A stretch of DNA of 64,000 nt from Rhodanobacter fulvus Jip2 (GTDB lineage Bacteria > Pseudomonadota > Gammaproteobacteria > Xanthomonadales > Rhodanobacteraceae), in NCBI RefSeq assembly GCF_000264315.1, contig NZ_AJXU01000051.1, forward strand, positions 1-64,000, given 5' to 3'. Under the pieces are notes generated by a model, which saw only the letters and a list, made by a program, of their open reading frames with translations, searched no databases and was not told the DNA's origin. The translations under genes were made by a program, and so were the position numbers. Of this stretch, positions 17,229-28,475 are shown piece after piece (the first letter of the stretch is position 1; every line of letters starts with the position of its first letter).

Positions 17229-18632
17229 ATGTCGCAACACCCCATCACCCTCATCGGCGGCGGCCTGGTCGGCGCGCTGCTGGCGCAGCAACTGGCGCAG
17301 CGCGGGTTTGCGGTCGATGTGTTCGAGAAGCGGCCCGATCCGCGCCATGCCGGCTTCGCCGGTGGTCGCTCGATCAACCTGGCGCTGGCCGAACGCGGTC
17401 TGCACGCCTTGCGCAGCACCGGGCTGGCTGACGACGTGTTGCAGCGCGCGGTGATGATGCGCGGACGCATGGTGCACGACCGCGATGGCCAGCACAGCCT
17501 GCAGCGCTATGGCATCGACGACAGCGAAGTGATCTGGTCGGTCTCCCGCGGTGCGTTGAACACCTTGCTGCTGGACGCGGCGGAAGCCGCTGGCGCGAAG
17601 TTCCATTTCGATCAGGCGCTCACCACCGCGGACTTCGACCGACAGCGCATCCGGCTGGCGGACGCCGACGGCGTCGAGCGCGAACTGTCGGCGGGCCTGC
17701 TGATCGGGGCCGATGGCGCCGGCTCGGCCTTGCGCGCCGCGATGAACGCCCACACGCCGCTGGGCGAGCGGGTCGAGCCGCTGGATCATGGTTACAAGGA
17801 ACTGGAAATCCCGCCCGCAAGCGACCTGCCCGCTGCCGTGCTGCAAGCCGGCGGTGGTCGCGACGGTTTCGCGCTGGAGCCGAACGCATTGCACATCTGG
17901 CCACACGGCAGCTACATGTGCATCGCGCTGCCGAACACCGAACGCAGCTTCACCGTCACCCTGTTCCTGCCGAATCGGGGTGTCGCGCCAAGCTTCCCCA
18001 CCCTGCCCGATGCCGCGGCGGCCGCGGCGTTCTTCTCGGAACAATTTCCCGGCCTGCTGCCGCTGATGCCGCGTTTCGCCGAGGATTTCGAACACAACCC
18101 CATCGGCACGCTGTCCACGCTGTACCTGGAACGCTGGCATCTCGACGGTCGCGCCCTGCTGATCGGCGATGCGGCGCACGCAATCGTGCCGTTCCACGGC
18201 CAGGGCATGAATTGCGGTTTCGAGGACACCGTGGTGCTGGCCAATCTGCTGGCCGAAGCACGCGGCGACCACGCCGGGGCATTCGCCGAGTTCCAGCGCC
18301 AACGCCAACCCAACGCCGACGCCATCGCCCACATGGCGCTGGAAAACTACATCGAAATGCGCGACTCGGTGGCCGATCCGCATTATCTTGCCAAGCGTGA
18401 GCTCGGCGCGCTGCTGGCCGCACGCATTCCCTCCCACTACATGGCGCGATACCGCATGGTGACCTTTACCCATCTCCCTTATGCCTATGCACTCGAACGT
18501 GGTCGCGCGCAGGACCAACTGCTTGAGCAGTTGCTGCGCGATACCCCGGACGTGGCGACGATCAACATCGATACCGCCGCGCAGCGCTTCGTTTCCACAC
18601 TGGCACCGCTACCGGAGCTGCGTCATGGATGA
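17229..18632 (+). CDS. kmo: Kynurenine 3-monooxygenase
   Basis: FAD-dependent hydroxylase converting L-kynurenine to 3-hydroxykynurenine, a step in tryptophan catabolism and in the tryptophan-derived NAD route used by many xanthomonads. From the ATG at 17229 (467 residues) it shows the GxGxxG FAD motif LIGGGLVGALLAQQLAQRG, the family-specific RSINLALAERGLHAL, and GDAAHAIVPFHGQGMNCGFED, the second FAD motif of KMO. The C-terminal helix reads YRMVTFTHLPYAYALERG, as in KMO. The gene ends 8 bp inside the following ORF. Other kynurenine-pathway genes are not seen in the window. Confidence 0.93.
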   Translation: MSQHPITLIGGGLVGALLAQQLAQRGFAVDVFEKRPDPRHAGFAGGRSINLALAERGLHALRSTGLADDVLQRAVMMRGRMVHDRDGQHSLQRYGIDDSEVIWSVSRGALNTLLLDAAEAAGAKFHFDQALTTADFDRQRIRLADADGVERELSAGLLIGADGAGSALRAAMNAHTPLGERVEPLDHGYKELEIPPASDLPAAVLQAGGGRDGFALEPNALHIWPHGSYMCIALPNTERSFTVTLFLPNRGVAPSFPTLPDAAAAAAFFSEQFPGLLPLMPRFAEDFEHNPIGTLSTLYLERWHLDGRALLIGDAAHAIVPFHGQGMNCGFEDTVVLANLLAEARGDHAGAFAEFQRQRQPNADAIAHMALENYIEMRDSVADPHYLAKRELGALLAARIPSHYMARYRMVTFTHLPYAYALERGRAQDQLLEQLLRDTPDVATINIDTAAQRFVSTLAPLPELRHG

Positions 18633-19032
18633 GGTCCTGCTCGAAGCTTTCCGCTCCACCGCCTACCACATGTGCATCGACACAGTGAATTGGGCAACGG
18701 TACGCGTCGACCTGCCGTTGCCCGGCACGCTGGCCGACGTGGTCGGCATGCGCTCGTGGGCCTTCATTACGGCATGGAACCCGCAGGCACGCCGTCGCTC
18801 ACCGGAAGAAAACCTTGCCGCACAGCACGCATTGCTGGATGCGTTGCAAGGCCAGCCCGATGCCAGCGTCTACCCCGCTATCGGGGTCGGCACCAGCGGA
18901 TGGATCGAACCGACCCTGTTCGTGATCGGGCCCGACGTGACCGTGCTGGACAGCCTGGCACGGGAACACTCGCAACTGGCGTATGTGCACGGCCAGACGG
19001 GCAGCCCCGCCCAGCTTCGATTGCTGGAATGA
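18625..19032 (+). CDS. DUF3293 family protein
   Basis: A 135-residue soluble protein of unknown function. It contains the DUF3293 features SWAFITAWNPQARRRSPEEN (about residues 35-55) and a C-terminal half with VGTSGWIEPTLFVIG and LAREHSQLAYVHG. The ATG at 18625 overlaps the end of kmo by 8 bp, which suggests translational coupling, but no functional link to kynurenine metabolism is known to me. Confidence 0.8.
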   Translation: MDEVLLEAFRSTAYHMCIDTVNWATVRVDLPLPGTLADVVGMRSWAFITAWNPQARRRSPEENLAAQHALLDALQGQPDASVYPAIGVGTSGWIEPTLFVIGPDVTVLDSLAREHSQLAYVHGQTGSPAQLRLLE

Positions 19033-19089
19033 CCCGATGGCGATGGTGCGGCTAACTTAAGGCGGCGGTGATACTTGATCAGCGTTGCC

Positions 19090-20295
19090 TTAATGCACCA
19101 GTTGGTTGATCTCCATGATCGGCAACAGGATGGCAAGAACGATTATCAGCACCACGCCACCCATCACCAGGATCATCACCGGTTCGAGCAAGGTCAGCAG
19201 GACCGCCAGGCGCCGTTCGAGCGTTTGTGTTTCAAGCTGTGCGGCGCGCTCGAGCATCGGCTCGAGCTTGCCGCTGGCTTCCCCGCTGCCGACCAGGTGC
19301 AGCATGAGCGGTGGAAAAATGTGCGTCGCCGCCAGCGCACGGGCCAGGCTTTCGCCCTCGCGCACACGCTCGATGGCCGCCCTGATACCGTCGTGCATGA
19401 CCCGGTTGGACATCGCGCGGGCACCGTAATCGAGCGCCGCCAGCAACGGCACGCCACCACCGACCAGAATTGCCAGCGTGCTGGCAAAGCGTGAGGTGTT
19501 CAGCCCGCGAACCACCGGACCGAACCAGGGCAGACGCAACACAAGGGCATGCCAACGACGCTGACAGCGCTCCAGCCGCAGCGCAAGACGCGCGCCCATT
19601 GCCATGCAAAGGCACGCGCCGGCAAGCCAGGGCCCCGCGCCGCGCAGGAAATCGGAAACGGCGATCAAGCCGCGCGTAAGCAGCGGCAGGCTTTGCCGCG
19701 ATTGCTGAAAGACCTGCACGATCTGCGGCACCACGTAGACCAGCAAGCCGGTGACCACGCAGATGGCGACGAAAGTGACCAGCATCGGGTAAAGCAGCGC
19801 GAGGCTGGTTTTCTGATGCAGCGCCTGGCGGGCGTCCAGGTAATCGGCAAGATGTTGCAGCACCACCGGCAGTGCACCGGATTCCTCGCCACCGCGCACC
19901 AGCGCCCGGTAGTAGTCCGGGAAATTCCGGCCGTAGATGCCCAATGCTGCGGCCAGTGAAAGACCGCCGGTGACCTCGGCCTTGACGCCACCGAGCACCT
20001 CGCGCGTCCGCGGCGCGGTGACTTCCTCGATCAAGGCCGTCAGCGCGTGTTCCATGGTCAGCCCTGACGCCAGCAGCATGGCCAACTGACGTGTCAGCAA
20101 GCTCAGTTCGGCGGCGGGAATGCTGCGCGACCACAGCGACGCGGCACGCTCCCGATTGCGCACCCGATCGATGCGCTCCGGATAAAAGCCCTGCGCGCGC
20201 AACTGGGCACGCGCCTGACGCGGCGAATCCGCTTGCAGCACGCCGGAGCGTGAGCGGCCAGCAACGTCGAAAGCTCGATAGTGAAACGCCTCCAT
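19090..20295 (-). CDS. gspF: GspF, type II secretion inner-membrane platform protein
   Basis: Polytopic inner-membrane protein that sits at the base of the type II secretion pseudopilus and couples to the GspE ATPase. The 401-residue protein has the N-terminal YRAFDVAGRSRSGVLQADSP, two related T2SSF domains (about residues 65-190 and 270-390) with LTRQLAMLLASGLTMEHAL in the first and FASTLAILVGGGVPLLAAL in the second, and three long hydrophobic segments. It is the last gene of the gsp operon, 3 bp after gspE. Confidence 0.96.
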   Translation of the reverse strand: MEAFHYRAFDVAGRSRSGVLQADSPRQARAQLRAQGFYPERIDRVRNRERAASLWSRSIPAAELSLLTRQLAMLLASGLTMEHALTALIEEVTAPRTREVLGGVKAEVTGGLSLAAALGIYGRNFPDYYRALVRGGEESGALPVVLQHLADYLDARQALHQKTSLALLYPMLVTFVAICVVTGLLVYVVPQIVQVFQQSRQSLPLLTRGLIAVSDFLRGAGPWLAGACLCMAMGARLALRLERCQRRWHALVLRLPWFGPVVRGLNTSRFASTLAILVGGGVPLLAALDYGARAMSNRVMHDGIRAAIERVREGESLARALAATHIFPPLMLHLVGSGEASGKLEPMLERAAQLETQTLERRLAVLLTLLEPVMILVMGGVVLIIVLAILLPIMEINQLVH

Positions 20296-20298
20296 GCG

Positions 20299-21774
<1,476 letters not shown>

Positions 21775-21781
21775 GCGCGAC

Positions 21782-23884
21782 TCATTGCGGGTTGCCCGCA
21801 GCGCCCGCCGCGACGGGCAGGTTCGGCAGCAGTGGAAGCGGATCGTTGCGATGCATTGCACCGGGCACGGGATCGGCACGCAGTTGTTCGCCGCGGATGT
21901 AGTCGTAGCGCTCGCCGGTCAACGCGTCGGCACCCCGCGAATCACGCAGGATGGTCGGACGCAGGAATACCATCAGGTTGGTCTTGGTGCGCGAATGGTT
22001 GTTGTAGCGAAACAGGCCACCCAGCAACGGGATGCTGCCCAGCACGGGTACCTTGGACACGCCGCCGTTGACTGCGTCCTGGATCAGGCCGCCCAGCACG
22101 ATGATCTGTCCGTCGTCCACGAGCACCGTGGACTCGATCGAGCGCGTATTGGTGATCACCCCGGCCGGATTGGCGGTGTCGGCCACACTCGAAACTTCCT
22201 GGTAGATCTGCAGGCGCACGACGCCACCTTCGGATATCTGCGGGCGGATCTTCAGGGTCAGGCCGACGTCCTTGCGCTCGATGGTCTGGAACGGCGACGG
22301 CGTCGTCGCCGCCCCCGAGACCGCGTATTGGCCGGTGATGAACGGAACATTCTGACCGACCACGATCTTTGCCTCCTCGTTGTCGAGGGTCAGCAGGGTT
22401 GGCGTGGACAGGATGTTGGCGTTGCTGTCGGTTTCCAGTGCGCGTGCGAGCAGACCCAGGTTGAGAATCTGCACGCCACCGACCGTGACGGTTCCGCGCA
22501 TCGTGCCGATATTCAACCCGGGACCGGCACTGGCCGGGTTTTGCGCGATGCCGATGATGTTCTGGCCGGCGCCACCGAAACTGGTGCCACCGAATACTTG
22601 TGTGCCGGATTTACCGATACCACCGAGATCCTGCCACTGGATGCCAAACTCCCCGGCTTTGCTCGCGGTGAGTTCGACGATCAGCGCCTCGACATAAACC
22701 TGCAACCGGCGCGCATCGAGCTTCTCCACCACGGCGCGCAGGTTGTTGTAGATCGCATCCGGCGCCGTGATGATGATCGAATTGGTGGCCGCGTCGGCCT
22801 GGATGATGCCCGCTGCGCTGACCGCCGGCGGCGACGCGGCATCGGCCATGACCGGCATGCCGCTGCCGCCGGCCGGCGTCTGCAAATCGCTGGCGAAACT
22901 CATGCCGGCACCCGCGCCCGTTGCGGCCGTGTCCGCCGGTGTGGACGTGCCCGTTGCCTGTGCCGACGATGACGCATTACCTGTATGGATGCCGCGCAGG
23001 GTTTCGGCGAGCTTCACCGCCTCGGCATTTTTCAGGTAGACCACGTGCACGTTGCCGGCAGCGCTGGTCGGCGAATCAAGCATCGCCGCGAACTGCCGGA
23101 TCTGGGCAAGCCGTGCGGGATCTGCCGCGCGCACCAACAGGCTGTTGGATCGGGCATCGGCGATGACCGCGATGCGCTGCGTGGGATCGGTGCCCTGCAG
23201 TGTCTGAACGGCTTGCGGGGCCGGCGCAAACAGGTGGTTGATGGTCCGCGCCGCATCCAGCGCGGAGGCGTGGCGCAAGACGATCATCGCCGCGCCCGCA
23301 TCCTCCGGCTGATCGATCGCCGCGATGATGCCGGCCAGTCGTTCGAGGTTGCTGGCGTAATCGGTGATGATCAACGTGTTGCTGTTCTGCAGCGCCGTAA
23401 TGGTGTTGTTGGGCGCCACCAAAGGGCGCAGCGTGGGCACCAGTTGTGCCGCCGATTGATGGGTCAGAGTGAATACCCGCGTCTGTATTCCGTCGTGGGC
23501 GGCGGGCTGGCCGGCCACCGCATTGCGGTGCAGCTTGGCGTTGGCTTCCGGCAGAATCTTCACCAGGTTGTGGTCTTCCACAGCAGTGAAGCCCTGCAAC
23601 CGCAACGCCGACAGAAACACGTCATACACGGCGGTACGCGCTACCGGTTGGGCCGAGATGATGTTGACCGTGCCCTTGACGCGCGGGTCGAGCACGAAGT
23701 TCTTGCCGGTGACTTCCGCCATCGCCTTGACCACGCCCTCGATATCCGCATTGACGAAATTGAGCGTGACGGTTTGGTCCGGCGTCAGCGCCGGGCTTGC
23801 CGACGCGGGCACGGCCGCACCCGCCACTGCGGTCTGGGCAGCAAGCAAAGCCACAGCAACCATCTGCAGCCAGTAATGTTTCAT
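21782..23884 (-). CDS. gspD: GspD, type II secretion secretin
   Basis: Outer-membrane secretin that forms the exit pore for folded exoproteins. From the ATG at 23884 (700 residues) it has a signal peptide ending near VAGAA, the N0 domain ([20 protein letters not shown]), N1-N3 ring domains ([20 protein letters not shown]-like and [19 protein letters not shown]), a Gly/Ser/Ala-rich spacer inside N3, and the secretin core with [18 protein letters not shown] and [13 protein letters not shown]. No lipobox is seen, so it may use a different pilotin strategy. A GTG start at 23896 is possible. Confidence 0.96.
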   Translation of the reverse strand: MKHYWLQMVAVALLAAQTAVAGAAVPASASPALTPDQTVTLNFVNADIEGVVKAMAEVTGKNFVLDPRVKGTVNIISAQPVARTAVYDVFLSALRLQGFTAVEDHNLVKILPEANAKLHRNAVAGQPAAHDGIQTRVFTLTHQSAAQLVPTLRPLVAPNNTITALQNSNTLIITDYASNLERLAGIIAAIDQPEDAGAAMIVLRHASALDAARTINHLFAPAPQAVQTLQGTDPTQRIAVIADARSNSLLVRAADPARLAQIRQFAAMLDSPTSAAGNVHVVYLKNAEAVKLAETLRGIHTGNASSSAQATGTSTPADTAATGAGAGMSFASDLQTPAGGSGMPVMADAASPPAVSAAGIIQADAATNSIIITAPDAIYNNLRAVVEKLDARRLQVYVEALIVELTASKAGEFGIQWQDLGGIGKSGTQVFGGTSFGGAGQNIIGIAQNPASAGPGLNIGTMRGTVTVGGVQILNLGLLARALETDSNANILSTPTLLTLDNEEAKIVVGQNVPFITGQYAVSGAATTPSPFQTIERKDVGLTLKIRPQISEGGVVRLQIYQEVSSVADTANPAGVITNTRSIESTVLVDDGQIIVLGGLIQDAVNGGVSKVPVLGSIPLLGGLFRYNNHSRTKTNLMVFLRPTILRDSRGADALTGERYDYIRGEQLRADPVPGAMHRNDPLPLLPNLPVAAGAAGNPQ

Positions 23885-23918
23885 GCGGATCGACACGGGA
23901 TGGATGGCCTGCGATGTT

Positions 23919-24389
23919 TCATCGGGCGGGAGGGTTCGTGGTGATGACGGGAGTCGCGACCGAACGCGGCCATGCCAACGTTTCGCGCGCCCCGTTGCGG
24001 CGCAGGATTACCTGCCCGGGATGCACGCCTTCGACGCGGATGCCCGGGGCAAGATCCTCGCCGGCGCGCACGAGTCGGGTCTCTTTCGCGCCGAGCTGCA
24101 GCAGCGCATAGCCGGAACCCGCCGGCGCCCCCGCCATGACGCCCAGCAAGGTGATCGCCAGCGCGGTCGGCGCGCTCGGATGGGCGTCACCTTGCACCGC
24201 GCCAAACAGATCGCCCGCGGCGAGCAGGCGGCCGGCCGGCTCGGCAACGTCCATCGCTGGCGGCAGCGGCGACGGCGCAAACCATGCCCAGGTCCAGTAC
24301 GCCCACACGAAACCAGGCAACGCCAGCGCACCGACCTTCATCGTGAAGACGATGGACGTTTGCGCGAGTCTGGATCGTCCGAACGGCAC
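23919..24389 (-). CDS. gspC: GspC-like type II secretion inner-membrane protein (short)
   Basis: Bitopic protein that links the inner-membrane platform to the secretin through its HR domain. The 156-residue product has one membrane segment (ALALPGFVWAYWTWAWF) and an HR-like domain (LFGAVQGDAHPSAPTALAITLLGVMAG to YALLQLGAKETRLVRAGEDLAPGIRVEGVHPGQVILRRNGARETL). It ends there, without the coiled-coil or PDZ part found in 270-300-residue GspC proteins. A GTG start at 24389 is supported by an upstream GAGGGA; an ATG at 24341 is the alternative. It lies between gspN and gspD, right where a GspC is expected. Confidence 0.82.
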   Translation of the reverse strand: MPFGRSRLAQTSIVFTMKVGALALPGFVWAYWTWAWFAPSPLPPAMDVAEPAGRLLAAGDLFGAVQGDAHPSAPTALAITLLGVMAGAPAGSGYALLQLGAKETRLVRAGEDLAPGIRVEGVHPGQVILRRNGARETLAWPRSVATPVITTNPPAR

Positions 24390-24459
24390 GGATGGCTTCC
24401 CTCTGGTGACATGGGTTGGATGGTGGCGGCAACGGACGGGTTCCCGTGGCGCGTGTCCG

Positions 24460-25266
24460 TCACCGGCTTTTTGAGGTTCCCCGTGGGGATACGTTGCCGA
24501 GCGGAGGGCCGAATTGCAGGGCGAAATCGCCGTTGCCGCGTTCGATGGCGATCAGCCGCAGCAACGGCGCAAGTTGCGCCTTGTGGCTGGTGTCGACGCG
24601 TGCAGTGACGGAATACTCCGGCGGCGTCCCGCCGCGCCATGACCCGCTACCGCGCAGTTGCAACGGGCCGCTGTGGGTGCGCAAGCTCGTGTTCAACGCG
24701 CCGGCCACGCTGTCAACGCGAAGCTCGTACGTGCCCAGCGGCGCCACCGTGGTCAAGGCGGAGCTGGCGTCTTTCCAGGTCACGACGGCGTCCGCCGAAA
24801 CAGCATCGCCCGCGCGCTTGAACCGGGCGATCCGGACGACGACATCGCCGCGCAAGCCCAGCGGCGCCATGCGCGGCACCGCCAGCCCGAGCGCCGCCGC
24901 CGGCATCGAGAAATTCGCGCCGGCGACGTCGATGCCTTGCACGGAAAGGTGCAGCGGAAAGTCGGCGGCGTGGTCGATGCTCACCTGGTAGTCGAGCCGC
25001 CCACGCCACAGCGAGCGCGGCTGCAACACCCAGCTCACGGCCTTGCCGATACCGACGTGCCTGGTCGGATCGCGAATCTCGAGCCGGCCACTGCCGGACC
25101 ACAGCGTGCCCTGCGCCTGTGCCAACCGCAGCACACCGTGCGTTGCGCGCTGCAAACCACGATCGACGAGCGTGGCCGGCGCCAGCATGATCAGAAACAC
25201 CCCATACGCCGCCAGCACCACGCTGCCGCTGACGATGCCGTTGCGCCATGTCCGCAGCCGCTTCAT
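24460..25266 (-). CDS. gspN: GspN, type II secretion protein N
   Basis: Inner-membrane-anchored periplasmic accessory protein of the type II system. The 268-residue protein has an N-terminal membrane segment (GIVSGSVVLAAYGVFLIMLAPA), then a mostly beta-structured domain including LAQAQGTLWSGSGRLEI, the typical T2SSN motif, and a second repeat WRGGTPPEYSVTARV. The ATG at 25266 overlaps the gspM stop. In Xanthomonas XpsN substitutes for or complements GspC; here both genes are present. A 70-bp gap separates it from gspC, the widest spacing within the operon. Confidence 0.88.
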   Translation of the reverse strand: MKRLRTWRNGIVSGSVVLAAYGVFLIMLAPATLVDRGLQRATHGVLRLAQAQGTLWSGSGRLEIRDPTRHVGIGKAVSWVLQPRSLWRGRLDYQVSIDHAADFPLHLSVQGIDVAGANFSMPAAALGLAVPRMAPLGLRGDVVVRIARFKRAGDAVSADAVVTWKDASSALTTVAPLGTYELRVDSVAGALNTSLRTHSGPLQLRGSGSWRGGTPPEYSVTARVDTSHKAQLAPLLRLIAIERGNGDFALQFGPPLGNVSPRGTSKSR

Positions 25267-25766
25267 CGGCGCGACCGTTCGATGGTGGCGCTGACGCTTA
25301 CCTGTCCTGGCGCGTCCTGCGATTCAATCCGCACCCGCGCAAAGCGCAGATGCTGCGCGCGCATGTTGTCTGCCCACACCAGCCACTGGGCGAAGGCGAC
25401 GTGGCCGAACACCAGCTTCACCTGGTCCGCATCCACCCGCTCGATGCTTGCCAGCGACGAGCTCAGCCCGTCGGCGTCCACCTGCCGCTGCACCAACTGA
25501 CGCAGGTCTGCTGGCGCCGGGGCGGGCGCTGGCGCCGCGCGAAGCTGCATGATTTCCTCTGCCTGCCGCTCCTGGCGAATGACCTGCGCCTGCAGTTCGA
25601 TCACTGCCGGCCGCAGCTTCGCCCGCGCATGCGTCGCCGACAGCAGCAACCACACGTACAAGCCCAGCCCGAGGCACACCGCCACCGCAACCATCAGCCG
25701 GCGTTCGGATGGCGAATGCGATGCCCACCACTGACCGGACCCGTGTTTCCAGGCGAGCTTTTTCAT
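25263..25766 (-). CDS. gspM: GspM, type II secretion protein M
   Basis: Bitopic inner-membrane protein of the assembly platform, partner of GspL. 167 residues: a short cytoplasmic tail, one membrane segment (RLMVAVAVCLGLGLYVWLLLSA), a helical stretch with QVIRQERQAEEIMQLR, an Ala/Pro linker and a C-terminal ferredoxin-like domain ending ASIERVDADQVKLVFGHVAFAQWLVW. It overlaps gspL and gspN by 4 bp each, so translation is coupled. Confidence 0.88.
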   Translation of the reverse strand: MKKLAWKHGSGQWWASHSPSERRLMVAVAVCLGLGLYVWLLLSATHARAKLRPAVIELQAQVIRQERQAEEIMQLRAAPAPAPAPADLRQLVQRQVDADGLSSSLASIERVDADQVKLVFGHVAFAQWLVWADNMRAQHLRFARVRIESQDAPGQVSVSATIERSRR

Positions 25767-26971
25767 GGCGACCTCAGCGTCAACGTCACCGTGCCGCGGT
25801 TGGCGCTGCGTGCCGCCGGCACCATCTCGACGGCAAATCCGGCGTCCATCAAAAGCTGCTGAGTCCGGCGCGCAAGCACGTCATCGAGTGCCGTCCATTC
25901 CAGCGTCATGCGCCCGTTCTCATAGGACAGTGCGTGCAATGGCGCGGTCGGTGCGGCGGCGAGCACCGCCGAAACCTTGCCGAGCATGATCGGGAAATCG
26001 CCGGCATCGGGTTGGTTGGCGGCGTGTCGCGCCCGCGTCAGTTGCCGGCGCATTTGCAACACGGGGTCGGCCACCGCAACGGCATCGGGAAACAGCGCGC
26101 GAAAGCGCGCTTCCATTTGTTGGCGCAGCTGTTGTTGTTCACTGGCCAGACGCATCCGGTCGCCAAGCAATGCCGCCGAATGCAGCAACAACGCCACCAG
26201 CAGCATCCAGCCGATCGGGCGCCAGCGAACAACCATCGCGGCGGAGGGATACCAGCGCCGGCGCCGCTGATCGAGTCGAGCCCCGACGGGCACCGCCGTT
26301 GTGTGCCAATCCTGTGCGACAGCGATCCGCAGGCTCACGCCCAGCTCGCTCTGCCACGCCTCCAGATCGGGCTTCGCCGCGGGCGCCGTCAGATACAGCG
26401 CAATGGTGGTGGGCACGATGGCGTGTGCCCGCGCTTCCGCCAGCCATTGTTGCAGCGCCAGCGGCGGCGTATGCCGGTCGCCACAATCGGTGGCACCGCC
26501 TTCGAACTCACCGATCCGCACATGGCCTTCCTGACCGTTCCAGCACAGACTCCACTCGCCATGTTGCAGCGGCAGCATCAGCGTCTCGCAATGCACGCTG
26601 TCGACCGTGATGCCGGCGGCGGCGAGCGCATCACGCCATGCCTGCAACCGCAACCGATCCACCACCGCCAGCACATCCTCGCCATCCCGCCGCCCCAGGA
26701 TGCTCACCTGGGCGGCATCCGGGTCCGAAGCCAGTCGTTCCTCGACCGCGTAAGCCAGCAGCGCGGCGGATCGGCGGTTGCCTGTCGACGGCAGTCGCGC
26801 GCTCACAAGCAACACGTCGCTGGCAGCGAGCACCAGCTCGATCCGCGCAGCACCCTGCGGCAGTTGGGCCAGCGCGCCCACACCAGGATGCGCACCAGCA
26901 TCGTTGAACAGCACCCATCGGCACGACACGGGTACCGCCGACAGCGAACAGAAGATGCGCAGCAGGTTCAC
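25763..26971 (-). CDS. gspL: GspL, type II secretion protein L
   Basis: Inner-membrane protein whose cytoplasmic actin-like domain binds GspE and whose periplasmic ferredoxin-like domain binds GspM. The 402-residue protein has a cytoplasmic part of about 235 residues (with LAYAVEERLASDPD and LSVALQDW-type motifs), one membrane segment (GWMLLVALLLHSAALLGD) and a C-terminal domain containing LHALSYENGRMTLEWTALDD. Translation starts at a GTG (26971) that overlaps the gspK stop. Confidence 0.9.
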   Translation of the reverse strand: MNLLRIFCSLSAVPVSCRWVLFNDAGAHPGVGALAQLPQGAARIELVLAASDVLLVSARLPSTGNRRSAALLAYAVEERLASDPDAAQVSILGRRDGEDVLAVVDRLRLQAWRDALAAAGITVDSVHCETLMLPLQHGEWSLCWNGQEGHVRIGEFEGGATDCGDRHTPPLALQQWLAEARAHAIVPTTIALYLTAPAAKPDLEAWQSELGVSLRIAVAQDWHTTAVPVGARLDQRRRRWYPSAAMVVRWRPIGWMLLVALLLHSAALLGDRMRLASEQQQLRQQMEARFRALFPDAVAVADPVLQMRRQLTRARHAANQPDAGDFPIMLGKVSAVLAAAPTAPLHALSYENGRMTLEWTALDDVLARRTQQLLMDAGFAVEMVPAARSANRGTVTLTLRSP

Positions 26972-27888
26972 GGGTATTTCCGCCAGACGACATCAGGCCA
27001 GTCCGTCGCACGGGTTCGCGCCAGCAGCAACTGGCCGCGGGCCTGGGTCTTGCCGTAGCTCACCCGCACGCTGACCAGGAAGTAGTCGCTGCCAACACGA
27101 ATGTCCGCGGCCGGCACGACAGCGTCCTTGCCGAGCTGACTCAGGAAGTCGGCGTTGTTGCGATAGAAAACGCTGTCGCGGCGCGCCACCAGCATGCGCG
27201 CCGACGCCAGGTCCAGGCCGTCGACCACCGCCGCCAGCACCTCGGCCGGCGCCGTGTTGACGTTGAGCGCAGTAGTGCCGGGCAACGCCGTCACAAACGG
27301 CGCCAGTCGCGCACGCACATCACCGTCGAAACCGCGCACCAGCGCCAGTTCATCCAGGTTGATCAGCGGCCGATTGGCGGCCAGATAGGGATGACCAGGC
27401 GATGCGTAATACGCGTCCTCCGCGCCGCCTGCCGGCTGCGGGACATCATCGGCATCAAGCCAATCGGCCATGGTGCCGGCCAGCTCCACCGGCAGGCCGA
27501 GGATCGACAACAGGCGCTGGAAACGCGCGTACTGGGTGAGATCGAGCTTGCCGTGGCGGATCAGGTTGTTGAGGTTGAACAAGCCTTGCTGGTCCTCGAT
27601 GCGACCGCCGAGTTCGCCGTTCTCGAACGGTATCGACGGCAGCTGCAAGGCCCACGGTTCCCCGGCATGATCGATGACGCCGCTGCTGCGACGATCGTCA
27701 TACAGCAGCGCCCGGGCCCAGTCGCCGCCGGCATCGACCAGCTCCCGTGCCTCCACCTGGTCGGCAAGCAGTTCGGCCTGGCGCGACCAGGTACTCAAGG
27801 CAACCAGCATCGCCGCTGCCGCCACCGCCGAAAACGTCATGATCGCCATCGCCATGAGCAACGCCGCGCCACGCTCATGCCGGCTCAT
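26968..27888 (-). CDS. gspK: GspK, type II secretion minor pseudopilin
   Basis: Minor pseudopilin at the pseudopilus tip, part of the GspI-J-K complex. From the ATG at 27888 it has 306 residues. The leader MSRHERGAALLMAMAIMTFS shows the prepilin cleavage site after the glycine, followed by the hydrophobic helix. The protein then contains QQGLFNLNNLIRHGKLD, YYASPGHPYLAANRPLINLDELALVRGF and TALNVNTAPAEVLAAVVDGL, all GspK hallmarks. The longer frame to 28110 is the gspJ shadow. It overlaps gspJ by 4 bp. Confidence 0.95.
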   Translation of the reverse strand: MSRHERGAALLMAMAIMTFSAVAAAAMLVALSTWSRQAELLADQVEARELVDAGGDWARALLYDDRRSSGVIDHAGEPWALQLPSIPFENGELGGRIEDQQGLFNLNNLIRHGKLDLTQYARFQRLLSILGLPVELAGTMADWLDADDVPQPAGGAEDAYYASPGHPYLAANRPLINLDELALVRGFDGDVRARLAPFVTALPGTTALNVNTAPAEVLAAVVDGLDLASARMLVARRDSVFYRNNADFLSQLGKDAVVPAADIRVGSDYFLVSVRVSYGKTQARGQLLLARTRATDWPDVVWRKYP

Positions 27889-28475
27889 GCGTGCAGCGCG
27901 AACACGCGCACCACGGTTTCGCCGGAGTCGAACTCGATTTGCAAACGCACCGCCAGCGGCAGCGCCGGGTCGCTCGACATCGTTGGCCATACACGGCTCC
28001 AGATCAGCGCCGAGCCCATGTATTGCAGGTCGAAACGGCGCACGTCCTCCAGCACCACGTAACGCGCCGGCTGCGCGGCGCCGGCAAGATCCAGCCCCGG
28101 CCAGATCCACAACTCGACCTGGTGGTTACCGTTGATGCCATAGCCGACGCGGCGCGGGGTGTCGATGCCGTCGGTCCCGGCGAAACGACTGAACTCCACC
28201 CGCGGCGCGCGCACGGCATCGGCCCGACCCAGCCACGCCGGAATGATGCCCGACGGCTTGCGCACCGGACGTGGTGCGGCCAGCCGCAGGTCGCCTTCGA
28301 AGCGGGTGAAGAACGCCACGGTCTGTCGCCACCGCGTGGACTCCGTCTGGATGTGGTCGCGCGATGCCACAACCACACCGAGCCCGCGGTAAGCCATCAG
28401 CGTGAGCAGCGAAAGCACCAGCAGCGCCGTCAGCAACTCGATCAGGGTGAATCCATGGGCTTTGTCGGCGATCAC
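27885..28475 (-). CDS. gspJ: GspJ, type II secretion minor pseudopilin
   Basis: Minor pseudopilin of the tip complex. 196 residues, starting at a GTG (28475) that overlaps the gspI stop (GTGA). The prepilin leader HGFTLIELLTALLVLSLLTL carries the G/F cleavage point and the Glu at +5. The body contains ESTRWRQTVAFFTRFEGDLRLAAPR, WLGRADAVRAPRVEFSRFAG and QPARYVVLEDVRRFDLQYMG, consistent with GspJ. Confidence 0.94.
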   Translation of the reverse strand: MIADKAHGFTLIELLTALLVLSLLTLMAYRGLGVVVASRDHIQTESTRWRQTVAFFTRFEGDLRLAAPRPVRKPSGIIPAWLGRADAVRAPRVEFSRFAGTDGIDTPRRVGYGINGNHQVELWIWPGLDLAGAAQPARYVVLEDVRRFDLQYMGSALIWSRVWPTMSSDPALPLAVRLQIEFDSGETVVRVFALHA

